This document shows, one piece after another, positions 20,851-28,421 of a stretch of 34,834 bases of DNA. Every line of letters begins with the position of its first letter. Position 1 is the first letter of the stretch. Below the pieces are notes generated by a model, which was not told the DNA's origin, ran no database searches, and saw only the letters and a list, made by a program, of their open reading frames with translations. This DNA is from Streptomyces griseoflavus (GTDB lineage Bacteria; Actinomycetota; Actinomycetes; Streptomycetales; Streptomycetaceae). The translations under genes were made by a program, and so were the position numbers. The stretch is from contig NZ_BMUC01000026.1 in assembly GCF_014649995.1 (NCBI RefSeq), positions 1-34,834 of the forward strand, read 5' to 3'.

Positions 20851-21693
20851 TTACGGCAGAGCGAACCCCGGGTCCATCCCGCCCAGCGCCGACGCGCACG
20901 GGCAGTCCCGTTCACCCGCCGCCGGCAGCGCGGCCACCGCGTCGAAGAGGACACCCCGCAACCGGTCCACGTTGGCGGCGAACACCCGCAGCACCTCGTC
21001 GTGGGAGACGCCCTCACCGGTCTCGGCACCGGCGTCCAGGTCGGTCACCAGCGTGAGGGTCGTGTAGCAGAGCTCCAGCTCACGGGCGAGCGCCGCCTCG
21101 GGGTGACCGGTCATGCCCACCACCGACCAGCCCTGCGCCCGGTGCCACAGCGACTCGGCGCGGGTGGAGAAACGCGGCCCCTCCACCACGGCCAGCGTGC
21201 CGCCGTCCACCGGCTCCCAGTCCCGTCCCCGCGCCGCCTTCAGCGCGGCCGCCCGCCCGACGGGGCAGTAGGGGTCGGCCAGGGACACGTGGACCACGTT
21301 CGGCACGGTGCCGTCCGGCAGCGGCAGCCCGTCGAAGAAGGTGTTCACCCGGGACTTCGTCCGGTCGACGAGCTGGTCCGGCACCAGCAGCGTGCCCGGC
21401 CCGTACTCGGGCCGCAGCCCGCCCACCGCGCACGGCCCGAGGACCTGGCGTGCGCCGACCGACCGCAGCGCCCACACATTGGCGCGGTAGTTGATGCGGT
21501 GCGGCGGCAGATGGTGGCCGCGCCCGTGCCGCGGCAGGAAGGCGACCCGCCGGCCCGCCACCTCCCCGAGGAACAGGGAGTCACTGGGGGCCCCGTACGG
21601 GGTGTCCACCCGGACCTCGGTCACGTCGTCGAGGAAGGAGTAGAAGCCGGAGCCGCCGATCACGCCGATCTCGGCCTTCGCCATGTTCGCCAT
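20851..21693 (-). CDS. mtnP: S-methyl-5'-thioadenosine phosphorylase
   Basis: A 280-aa purine nucleoside phosphorylase of the MTAP type. It splits methylthioadenosine with phosphate into adenine and methylthioribose 1-phosphate, the first step of methionine salvage. Motifs: IGVIGGSGFYSF at the N-terminus, RHGRGHHLPPHRINYRAN for phosphate and ribose, and EGPRFSTRAE then GMTGHPEAALARELELCY for the substrate site. TDLDAG holds the two Asp residues that favour an adenine base over hypoxanthine or guanine. The ATG at 21693 is used; a second ATG three codons later is possible. It lies 33 bp past a hairpin that separates it from the FmdB gene. The C-terminal tail has the short Cys pair CPC. Confidence 0.92.
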   Translation of the reverse strand: MANMAKAEIGVIGGSGFYSFLDDVTEVRVDTPYGAPSDSLFLGEVAGRRVAFLPRHGRGHHLPPHRINYRANVWALRSVGARQVLGPCAVGGLRPEYGPGTLLVPDQLVDRTKSRVNTFFDGLPLPDGTVPNVVHVSLADPYCPVGRAAALKAARGRDWEPVDGGTLAVVEGPRFSTRAESLWHRAQGWSVVGMTGHPEAALARELELCYTTLTLVTDLDAGAETGEGVSHDEVLRVFAANVDRLRGVLFDAVAALPAAGERDCPCASALGGMDPGFALP

Positions 21694-21726
21694 GCCCGCA
21701 CCCTAGCCGGACCGGGAAACGCCGAG

Positions 21727-21754
21727 GACCCCGTCGTCGGACGACGACAGGGTC
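21727..21754 (-). terminator. terminator after the FmdB-like gene
   Basis: GACCCCGTCGTC (21727-21738) pairs with GACGACAGGGTC (21743-21754), eleven of twelve positions, with a GGAC loop, 16 bp past the FmdB stop on the minus strand. It may also attenuate read-through into mtnP. Confidence 0.7.
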
Positions 21755-21770
21755 ACGCGGAGATGCGGTC

Positions 21771-22118
21771 CTACGCGGCGGTCGTGCTCGCGGAACCGGC
21801 GGAACCGGACGAGCTCGACGAGGACGAGCTCGACGAACCGGCCGAGGCGCTCGAACCCGAACCCGAGTCCGAGGAGGACGACGAGCCGGACGACGAGGAC
21901 GAGCCGGCGGACTTGGACGCCGGCGAGCTGCTCGACGAGGAGCCGCGGCTGTCGTTGCGGTAGAAGCCGGAGCCCTTGAAGACGATGCCGACGGCCGAGA
22001 ACACCTTCTTGAGGCGGCCCTGGCAGTTGGGGCACTCGGTCAGCGCGTCGTCGGTGAACTTCTGCACCGCCTCGAGGCCTTCGCCGCACTCGGTGCACTG
22101 GTACTGGTAGGTCGGCAC
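21771..22118 (-). CDS. FmdB-family zinc-ribbon protein with a Ser-rich tail
   Basis: A 115-aa protein. The N-terminal zinc ribbon of the FmdB/CxxC_CxxC_SSSS family has MPTYQYQCTECG with Cys8 and Cys11, and ECPNCQGRLKKVFSAVGIVFKGSGFY with Cys29 and Cys32. From about residue 58 the tail is almost only Ser with some Gly and Ala, a trait of this family though long here. The four Cys should bind zinc and could be thiol-sensitive. The role is unknown; some annotators call it a regulator from the amidase-linked FmdB. The GTG start has a perfect AGGAGG 6 nt upstream. A sigma-R-type promoter and a CIRCE operator overlap directly in front, pointing to a stress function. Confidence 0.9.
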   Translation of the reverse strand: MPTYQYQCTECGEGLEAVQKFTDDALTECPNCQGRLKKVFSAVGIVFKGSGFYRNDSRGSSSSSSPASKSAGSSSSSGSSSSSDSGSGSSASAGSSSSSSSSSSGSAGSASTTAA

Positions 22119-22128
22119 TGTCTTCCTC

Positions 22129-22155
22129 CTGGCACTCTCACTCGATGAGTGCTAA
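22129..22155 (-). promoter_or_regulatory. CIRCE element (HrcA operator) before the FmdB-like gene
   Basis: On the minus strand TTAGCACTC, nine bases, then GAGTGCCAG fits the CIRCE consensus TTAGCACTC-N9-GAGTGCTAA in 16 of 18 arm positions with exact spacing. Its 3' end runs into the AGGAGG ribosome binding site of the FmdB gene. HrcA uses such sites before groES/groEL genes in Streptomyces; use at this gene is inference. Confidence 0.75.
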
Positions 22156-22179
22156 CGACGGTCCATAGTGACGTATTCC
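22154..22179 (-). promoter_or_regulatory. sigma-R-type promoter of the FmdB-like gene
   Basis: On the minus strand GGAAT (22179-22175), exactly 18 bases, then GTT (22156-22154) is a perfect sigma-R consensus. The predicted start point lies inside the CIRCE element, about 30 nt before the GTG. It begins just past the stop of the upstream MFS gene. Confidence 0.72.
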
Positions 22180-22185
22180 GTGGGT

Positions 22186-23469
22186 TCAGTCCACTGCGAC
22201 GGGCTCGCGGTGACCCACGCCACGCGCGACGGTACGCCCGTGCGGGGCCGTGACCAGCCGCGACCGCAGCGCCAGCAGTGTCGCCAGGGCCAGCACCGTA
22301 CCGCCCATCGGGACCAGGAATCCGGCGCCGTCCCACAGCCGGTCCTCCAGCTGTCCGGCGACCGTGACGGCCGCCGCCTGGCCGAGCGCGACGGCTCCGG
22401 TGAGCCAGGTGAACGCCTCGGTACGGGCTCCGGCCGGGACCAGGTCCTCCACCAGGGTGTAGCCGGTGATCAGTGCGGGCGCGATGCACATGCCGACCAG
22501 CAGGCCGAGCCCGGCCAGCAGCAGCACCGAGTGGGCGGTCCACAGGGCGGACGCGGTCAGCGCCAGCGCCGCGTAGGCGAGGACGAGACGGCGTTGCGGG
22601 GCGATCTTCCAGGCGATGGCGCCGCAGGCGATGCCGGCGATCATGTTGCCGGTGGCGAAGACGCCGTACAGGACGCCGTTCAGTCCGGGGTTGCCGATTG
22701 ACTCGGTGTACGCGGCCAGCGAGACCTGCATGCCGCCGAAGACGGACCCGATGCCGAGGAAGGTCACGATCAGCACCCGCACGCCGGGGACGCGCAGCGC
22801 GGAGGCGTGCCGCACCCGGGTCTGCCCGGTGCCGGCGACCGGGGGCTGGGTGCCCTTCTGCGCGGCGAACAGCAGACCGCCGACGAGGGTGAGCGCGGCT
22901 TCGGTGACCAGGCCGGCGGCCGGGTCGACGGCCGTGCACAGCGCCGTGGCCAGCAGCGGTCCGACGACGAAGGTGAACTCGTCGGTGACGGACTCGAAGG
23001 CCGCAGCGGTGGCCATCAGCGGGGAGCCCTTGAGCTTGACGCCCCAGCGGGCGCGCACCATGGGCCCGATCTGCGGCACCGAGGCGCCCGTGGGCACGGC
23101 GGCGGCGAACAGGGCCCACAGGGGGGCGCCGGTCAGTGCCAGCGTGGTGAGGGCGGTGCCGGACACCGTGTGCACGAGGACACCGGGCACCAGGACGGCC
23201 CGCTGCCCGTAGCGGTCGGCGAGGCGGCCGCTGTAGGGCGCGAAGAGGGCCATGGCGACCCCGGTGACGGCGGCGACGGCGCCGGCCGCCCCGTAGGAGC
23301 CGGTGGTGTGCTGCACCAGCAGCACGATGGAGAGGGTGAGCATGGCGAACGGCTGGCGGGCCGCGAAGCCGGGGAGCAGGAACGTCCACGCGCCGCGCGT
23401 GCGCAGCAGCCGGCCGTATCCCGGGCGGGAGGCGGACGGGTCCGGAGACGTGGTGACCGTGGATGCCAC
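22186..23469 (-). CDS. MFS transporter (12 TM)
   Basis: A 427-aa permease with about 12 hydrophobic segments. The motif after helix 2 reads APYSGRLADRYGQRAVLV. A central cytoplasmic stretch follows near TRVRHASALRVPGVRVLIV. It resembles the YfcJ/CynX-like and unclassified MFS exporters of actinomycetes. Substrate cannot be told. Start GTG 23469 has AAAGG 8 nt upstream. The 273-bp region before it has an inverted repeat (23606-23630) and a TACTAT -10-like box on the minus strand (23654-23659). Its end lies next to the FmdB promoter, which is separate. Confidence 0.85.
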   Translation of the reverse strand: MASTVTTSPDPSASRPGYGRLLRTRGAWTFLLPGFAARQPFAMLTLSIVLLVQHTTGSYGAAGAVAAVTGVAMALFAPYSGRLADRYGQRAVLVPGVLVHTVSGTALTTLALTGAPLWALFAAAVPTGASVPQIGPMVRARWGVKLKGSPLMATAAAFESVTDEFTFVVGPLLATALCTAVDPAAGLVTEAALTLVGGLLFAAQKGTQPPVAGTGQTRVRHASALRVPGVRVLIVTFLGIGSVFGGMQVSLAAYTESIGNPGLNGVLYGVFATGNMIAGIACGAIAWKIAPQRRLVLAYAALALTASALWTAHSVLLLAGLGLLVGMCIAPALITGYTLVEDLVPAGARTEAFTWLTGAVALGQAAAVTVAGQLEDRLWDGAGFLVPMGGTVLALATLLALRSRLVTAPHGRTVARGVGHREPVAVD

Positions 23470-23605
23470 GGCCCGTGCCTTTCTGCCACCTGGTAGCGCC
23501 CCGCGCGCGCGGGGCGTGCGGGAGCGCCGAGAGCTGTCCTCTTGCGCTGACTGCGGTAGATACCGGCGCCACAGCTCAGGGCGTCCCGGCCGCCATACGG
23601 TCGCG

Positions 23606-23630
23606 CCAGCTCTGCGTCAGGCAGAGTTGG
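23606..23630. promoter_or_regulatory. inverted repeat in the MFS leader region
   Basis: CCAGCTCTGC (23606-23615) and GCAGAGTTGG (23621-23630) match as inverted arms in nine of ten positions with a 5-bp centre. It lies downstream of a minus-strand TACTAT box (23654-23659) and about 140 bp before the MFS start. Possible operator or leader hairpin. The rest of 23470-23742 shows no convincing gene; a short frame ending at 23576 lacks a ribosome binding site. Confidence 0.4.
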
Positions 23631-23742
23631 TTCGATCTGGGGTCGTGTGCATAGTACAGGGGCCCGCCGGCCGGTCCGGGTGTGAAAAGGGGCACCCCGC
23701 CTGCGGTGACGGGTGTTCCCGGCGGCTGCGGGAGCCGTCCGG

Positions 23743-25248
23743 TCAGTGTTCCGCCCGCGAACCGTCCGTGCCCAGCCAGTCGGCCAGCTTCCCGCCCCGG
23801 CCGACCGCGCGCAGGCGCCGTTCGGCGGCGTCCCGTACCGGGTCCGTGGCGACGACGAGCAGTTCGTCCCCGCGCCGCAGCACCGTCGACGGCAGCGGGA
23901 CGAAGGACGTCTCCTCGCGCACGACGAGGGTGACGGCGGCGCCGGCCGGCAGCCGCAGTTCGCCGACCTCCACACCGTGCATCCGCGACCCGTCGGGGAT
24001 GGCGACCGACAGCAGGTGTCCGCGCAGCCGCTCCAGGGGCGCGGACTCGATGCCGAGGTCGGCGGCACCGGAGTCCTCGCCCAGCCGCAGCTTCCGGGCC
24101 AGCCAGGGCAGCGTCGGGCCCTGGACGAGGGTGTAGACGACGACCAGGACGAAGACGATGTTGAAGATCCGCTCGCTCCCGTCGACGCCCTGCACCATCG
24201 GGATCGTCGCCAGGATGATGGGCACGGCGCCGCGCAGTCCCGCCCACGACATCAGAGTCTGTTCCTGCCAGGGCACCCGGAACGGCAGCAGGCACACCAC
24301 GACGCTCAGCGGGCGGGCCAGCAGGGTGAGGGCGAGCCCGATGAGCAGCGCGGGCACGATGTCGTCGCCGAGTTCGTGCGGGGTGACCAGCAGGCCGAGC
24401 AGGACGAACATGCCGATCTGGGCGATCCAGCCGAGCCCTTCGGCGAACCCGCGGGTGGCGGGCCAGTGCGGCAGGCGGGCGTTGCCCAGCACCATCGAGG
24501 CGAGGTAGACGGCGAGGAAGCCGCTGCCGTGGGCGGTGGCGCCCACCGCGTAGGCGGCGACGGCGATGGCCATGACGGCGATCGGGTAGAGACCGGAGGC
24601 GGGCAGCGCCACGTGCCGCAGTCCCCAGGCGCCGAGCCAGCCCACCGCGAGGCCGATGGCGGCGCCGATGGCCAGTTCCAGCGCGATCTCGCCGATCAGT
24701 ACGTACCAGTGCTCGACCGGTCCGGCCGCCGAGAAGGCGACGACCAGGATGACGACGGGGGCGTCGTTGAAGCCGGACTCCGCCTCCAGGGTGCCCGTCA
24801 CCCGGGAGGGCAGGGGGATTCTCCGCAGCACCGAGAAGACGGCCGCCGCGTCGGTCGAGGAGACCACCGCCCCGATGATGAGCGCCTGCCGCCACTCCAG
24901 CCCGACGACGTAGTGCGCCGCCGACGCGGTGACCCCGACGCTCACCGCGACGCCGGCCAGGGCGAGCGCGGTGGCCGCGGGCAGGGCCGGCTTCGCCTCG
25001 CTCCACTTGGTGCCGAGGCCGCCCTCGGCCAGGATCACGACCAGCGCCGCGTATCCGATGACCTGGGTCAGTTCGGCGTTGTCGTAGGGGATGTCGCCGA
25101 TGCCGTCCTGGCCGATGGCGACGCCTATGCCCAGATAGACGAGCAGGCTGGGGAGTCCGCTGCGCGAGGAGATCCGGACCGCGACGACGGCCACGAGCAG
25201 CACGACCGAGGAGACGAGCAGCAGCTGGTTGAGGTGGTGGACAGTCAG
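23743..25248 (-). CDS. CPA1 K+/H+ antiporter, NhaP2/CvrA type, with RCK_C domain
   Basis: A 501-aa antiporter. About 12-13 membrane segments are followed by a cytoplasmic RCK_C (TrkA-C) domain near 415-480 (MHGVEVGELRLPAGAAVTLVVREE, then LRRGDELLVVATD). Membrane motifs: LVYLGIGVAIGQDGIG, SSTDAAAVFSVLR and LEAESGFNDAPVVILV, the last holding the ion-binding Asp of CPA1 proteins. WAGLRGAVPIILATIPM is also family-typical. It would exchange K+ or Na+ for protons, gated by a ligand on RCK_C. The start is taken as CTG 25248 because GGAAGGGAA lies 6 nt upstream and it supplies the full first helix. The GTG at 25203 has no ribosome binding site and cuts that helix. Divergent from the penicillin acylase gene. 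Confidence 0.9.
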   Translation of the reverse strand: MTVHHLNQLLLVSSVVLLVAVVAVRISSRSGLPSLLVYLGIGVAIGQDGIGDIPYDNAELTQVIGYAALVVILAEGGLGTKWSEAKPALPAATALALAGVAVSVGVTASAAHYVVGLEWRQALIIGAVVSSTDAAAVFSVLRRIPLPSRVTGTLEAESGFNDAPVVILVVAFSAAGPVEHWYVLIGEIALELAIGAAIGLAVGWLGAWGLRHVALPASGLYPIAVMAIAVAAYAVGATAHGSGFLAVYLASMVLGNARLPHWPATRGFAEGLGWIAQIGMFVLLGLLVTPHELGDDIVPALLIGLALTLLARPLSVVVCLLPFRVPWQEQTLMSWAGLRGAVPIILATIPMVQGVDGSERIFNIVFVLVVVYTLVQGPTLPWLARKLRLGEDSGAADLGIESAPLERLRGHLLSVAIPDGSRMHGVEVGELRLPAGAAVTLVVREETSFVPLPSTVLRRGDELLVVATDPVRDAAERRLRAVGRGGKLADWLGTDGSRAEH

Positions 25249-25351
25249 CGGCCGTTCCCTTCCCTCACTCCGGCGCGTGCGCGCGGGAGCTCACGTACAT
25301 CGCGTGCGATCCACCGCCACGGCGGCAAACTACTTCGTTACCTTACCTAAC

Positions 25352-25372
25352 TCTTGACGCGTTCTTGACGCG
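25352..25372 (+). promoter_or_regulatory. 11-bp direct repeat TCTTGACGCG before the acylase gene
   Basis: TCTTGACGCG occurs at 25352-25361 and again at 25363-25372, one helical turn apart, followed by GTTCACGG. Each copy contains a -35-like TTGACG, but no -10 fits at 17-18 bp. It looks like a direct-repeat activator site in the 268-bp divergent region; PhoP-type sites also have 11-bp repeats, but the match is poor. Confidence 0.35.
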
Positions 25373-25516
25373 GTTCACGGCATGATCGAACGCCCGTCCG
25401 GGCTGGTTCCCGACTCCGCGTCAAGGGGCGCGGGGCCCTGCGCCTATCGTTGCTCCAGCGCTCAGTTAAAAGCACAGCCCCGACCTGCCGCTCGCGTTAG
25501 GACAGCAAGGACAGCG

Positions 25517-28348
25517 ATGCCCACCGACACCACCGCCTCCACGGGTCAGCAGCCCGGCAAGTCCGGCAGGAAAAGAGGGCGCAAAGCGCGTCTGTTCGTG
25601 CTCGTCCTGGTGCTGGCCCTGATCGGCGGTGTCGCCTACGGGGGATACTGGTCGGTCAGCACCGTGCGTGCCTCCTTCCCGCAGACCGAGGGCTCGATCA
25701 CGCTCAAGGGCCTGTCGGGGAACGTCGACGTCAAACGCGACGGCCACGGCATCCCGCAGATCTACGCCTCCTCCGACGAGGACCTGTTCATGGCCCAGGG
25801 CTACGTCCAGGCGCAGGACCGGTTCTACGAGATGGACGTGCGGCGGCACATGACCGCCGGGCGCCTGTCGGAGATGTTCGGCGCGGGCCAGGTCGACAAC
25901 GACGCGTTCCTGCGCACCCTCGGCTGGGAGCGCGTCGCCCAGGAGGAGTACGACAAGAAGCTCTCCCCCGCCACGAAGAAGTACCTCCAGGCGTACGCCA
26001 AGGGCGTCAACGCCTACCTGGAGGGCAAGGAGGGCAAGGAGATCTCGCTGGAGTACGCGGCGCTGGGCTTCGAGAACGACTACGCGCCGGGGGAGTGGAC
26101 CCCGGTCGACTCCGTGGCCTGGCTGAAGGCGATGGCCTGGGACCTGCGCGGCAACATGCAGGACGAGATCGACCGCGCGCTGATGACCAGCCGTCTCGGC
26201 CCGAAGCAGATCGCCGACCTGTACCCGGCGTACCCGTACGACCGGAACAAGCCGGTGGTCCGGGAGGGCCGGTACGACGAGCTCACCGAGGCCTACGAGG
26301 CGAGCGGCTCCGGCGACGGTGACGGGACCGGGACGGGCGACGGGACCGGGACCGGGACGGGCGACGGGACCGGGACGGGCGCGGGGGGCGGCGACGGGAC
26401 CGGCACGGGCGTCGGCACCGGCACGGGATCCGGCACCGGCACCGAGGGATCGGGCGTCGAGGGCCAGCTGGCGGGCCTGCAGCAGGTCCTCCAGGACCTC
26501 CCCACCGCCGTCGGCGTCAACGGTGACGGCATCGGCTCCAACTCCTGGGTCGTCTCCGGCGACCACACCATCACCGGTGAGCCGCTGCTCGCCAACGACC
26601 CGCACCTGTCGGCCTCGCTGCCGTCCGTCTGGTACCAGATGGGCCTGCACTGCCGCAGCGTCTCGGAGAAGTGCCGGTACGACGTCACCGGCTACACCTT
26701 CGCCGGCATGCCCGGCGTGATAATCGGCCACAACCAGGACATCGCCTGGGGCCTGACCAACTCCGGCGTGGACGTCACCGACCTCTACCTGGAGAAGATC
26801 ACCGGCGACGGCTACCAGTACGGCGACAAGGTGGTGCCGTTCGAGACCCGCGAGGAGACCATCAAGGTCGCCGGCGGCGCCTCGCGCAAGATCGTGGTCC
26901 GCCGGACCAACAACGGCCCGCTGCTGTCCGACCGTTCCGACGAGCTGGTGAGGACCGGCAAGAAGGCCACCGTCAACAGCGAGGCCCCCGACCGGGGCGA
27001 CGGCTACGGCGTCGCGCTGCGCTGGACCGCGCTGGACCCGGGCCGCACCATGGACTCCGTCTTCGCCATCAACCGCGCGAAGGACTGGGACGACTTCCGC
27101 GAGGCGGCCACGCTGTTCGAGGTGCCCTCGCAGAACCTCGTCTACGCGGACACCGAGGGCCACATCGGCTACACGCTGCCCGGCAAGATCCCCACCCGCG
27201 CGAAGAAGCACGACGGCGCCGTCCCCGCCCTCGGCTGGGACCCCGGCTACCAGTGGACCGGCTGGATCGAGCAGGACGAGCTGCCCTACGAGTTCGACCC
27301 CGAGCGCGGCTACATCGTCACCGCCAACCAGGCCGTCGTCGGCGAGGACTACCCGTACACGCTGACCACGGACTGGGGTTACGGCGCCCGCAGCCGGCAG
27401 ATCACCGATCTGATCCAGTCGAAGATCAAGGGTGGTGGCAAGCTCTCCACCGACGACATGCGGCAGATGCAGCTCGACAACTCCAGCTCCATCGCCAAGC
27501 TGCTGGTGCCCGAACTGCTCAAGATCGACACCGGTGACCCGGACGTGCGTGAGGCGCAGAAGCTGCTGGAGGGCTGGGACTACACCCAGGACGCCGACTC
27601 GGCGGCCGCCGCCTACTTCAACTCCGTGTGGCGCAACATCCTCAAGCTCGCCTTCGGCCACAAGCTGCCCAAGGAACTGCGCGTCGAGGGCCAGTGCCTG
27701 TGGGTCGACCCGGTCAACCCCACCGGACCCGCCGACGAGGTGAGCAAGGTCCGCGAGTGCGGGCAGCGCGCCGCCGACCAGGCGCAGCCGGACGGCGGCG
27801 ACCGCTGGTTCGAGGTGGTGCGCACGCTGATGGAGGACGAGGACAGCGAGTGGTGGACGACGCCCAAGAGGGGCACCCGGCCCGCCGCCGACAACCGTGA
27901 CGACCTGTTCAAGCGGGCGATGATCGACGCCCGCTGGGAGCTGACCGCCAAGCTCGGCAAGGACATCGACAGCTGGAGCTGGGGACGGCTGCACCGCCTG
28001 TTCCTGAAGAACCAGACGCTCGGCACCGAGGGGCCCGGCTTCCTGCAGTACGCCCTCAACCGCGGCCCGTGGAAGCTCGGCGGCGGAGAGGCCACGGTCA
28101 ACGCGACCGGCTGGAACGCGGCCGGCGGCTACGAGGTCGTGTGGGTGCCGTCCATGCGGATGGTGGTCAACCTCGCCGACCTCGACAAGTCGCGCTACAT
28201 CAACCTCACCGGCGCCTCCGGACACGCCTATAGCTCGCACTACGTCGACCAGACGGACAAGTGGGCGAACGGCGAGCTGCTGGAGTGGCCGTTCACCAAG
28301 GAGGCGGTCGACAAGAGCACGGAGGACACGCTGCTGCTCAAGCCCTGA
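25517..28348 (+). CDS. penicillin acylase-family Ntn hydrolase (S45), membrane anchored
   Basis: A 943-aa precursor of peptidase family S45 (penicillin G, cephalosporin and acyl-homoserine lactone acylases). A basic N-terminus and one hydrophobic segment (about 27-50) give a signal anchor. The alpha region starts near VDVKRDGHGIPQIYASSDEDLFMAQGY, the family hallmark. Self-cleavage is expected at Gly340|Ser341 in DGIGSNSWVVSG, making Ser341 the catalytic N-terminus of the beta chain. TNNGPLL and VTANQAVVGEDYPY are beta-chain motifs, and NRGPWKLGGGEATVN occurs near the end. A Gly-Thr-Asp repeat (264 to about 314) lies in the spacer before the cut. Start ATG has AAGGA 5 nt upstream. Natural substrate unknown; acyl-homoserine lactones or acyl peptides are possible. 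Confidence 0.93.
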   Translation: MPTDTTASTGQQPGKSGRKRGRKARLFVLVLVLALIGGVAYGGYWSVSTVRASFPQTEGSITLKGLSGNVDVKRDGHGIPQIYASSDEDLFMAQGYVQAQDRFYEMDVRRHMTAGRLSEMFGAGQVDNDAFLRTLGWERVAQEEYDKKLSPATKKYLQAYAKGVNAYLEGKEGKEISLEYAALGFENDYAPGEWTPVDSVAWLKAMAWDLRGNMQDEIDRALMTSRLGPKQIADLYPAYPYDRNKPVVREGRYDELTEAYEASGSGDGDGTGTGDGTGTGTGDGTGTGAGGGDGTGTGVGTGTGSGTGTEGSGVEGQLAGLQQVLQDLPTAVGVNGDGIGSNSWVVSGDHTITGEPLLANDPHLSASLPSVWYQMGLHCRSVSEKCRYDVTGYTFAGMPGVIIGHNQDIAWGLTNSGVDVTDLYLEKITGDGYQYGDKVVPFETREETIKVAGGASRKIVVRRTNNGPLLSDRSDELVRTGKKATVNSEAPDRGDGYGVALRWTALDPGRTMDSVFAINRAKDWDDFREAATLFEVPSQNLVYADTEGHIGYTLPGKIPTRAKKHDGAVPALGWDPGYQWTGWIEQDELPYEFDPERGYIVTANQAVVGEDYPYTLTTDWGYGARSRQITDLIQSKIKGGGKLSTDDMRQMQLDNSSSIAKLLVPELLKIDTGDPDVREAQKLLEGWDYTQDADSAAAAYFNSVWRNILKLAFGHKLPKELRVEGQCLWVDPVNPTGPADEVSKVRECGQRAADQAQPDGGDRWFEVVRTLMEDEDSEWWTTPKRGTRPAADNRDDLFKRAMIDARWELTAKLGKDIDSWSWGRLHRLFLKNQTLGTEGPGFLQYALNRGPWKLGGGEATVNATGWNAAGGYEVVWVPSMRMVVNLADLDKSRYINLTGASGHAYSSHYVDQTDKWANGELLEWPFTKEAVDKSTEDTLLLKP
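26306..26460 (+). repeat. Gly-Thr/Gly-Asp coding repeat in the acylase spacer
   Basis: A run of GACGGGACCGGGACGGGC-like units encodes a low-complexity string of Gly-Asp-Gly-Thr-Gly-Thr, about 50 residues (264 to about 314). It is in the alpha-beta spacer of the acylase, 27 residues or so before the cleavage site. The repeat is made of 6-bp (GGGACC/GGGACG) and 12-18-bp periods and is likely to vary in length by slippage. Confidence 0.85.
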
Positions 28349-28370
28349 CCCCGGGCGGACCCGCCACCGA

Positions 28371-28402
28371 CATCGGCCTCCACGCGTGCGTGGAGGCCGA
28401 TG
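28371..28402. terminator. bidirectional terminator, perfect 14-bp stem
   Basis: CATCGGCCTCCACG (28371-28384) pairs perfectly with 28389-28402 around a CGTG loop. It sits between the convergent acylase and cyclo-ligase genes. Confidence 0.85.
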
Positions 28403-28421
28403 CGCGTGTCCGGACCTCCGG

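Noticed and set aside
19030-20899. Long minus-strand frame continuing upstream of the P1 peptidase (over 600 extra codons)
   Set aside because: It is the shadow of mscL and the SAF gene in another frame, with Arg/Gly-rich nonsense composition; the peptidase family begins at the ATG at 19027.
19312-21963. 883-codon plus-strand frame with an acidic tail
   Set aside because: Antisense of mscL, the SAF gene, mtnP and the Ser-rich tail of the FmdB gene; the acidic run is only the complement of Ser codons.
23576-23740. Short minus-strand frame ending PLYYAHDPRSNQ... after the antiporter
   Set aside because: Looks slightly protein-like, but there is no start with a ribosome binding site and codons AGA, CAA and TAT are atypical here.
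25335-25356. Iron-box-like TTAGGTAAGG (minus strand) near the antiporter promoter
   Set aside because: Only one half of the DmdR/IdeR consensus matches, about 10 of 19 bases.
25466-28240. 924-codon minus-strand frame opposite the penicillin acylase
   Set aside because: Antisense shadow caused by high GC at third positions; low-complexity Val/Gly/Leu composition and no ribosome binding site.
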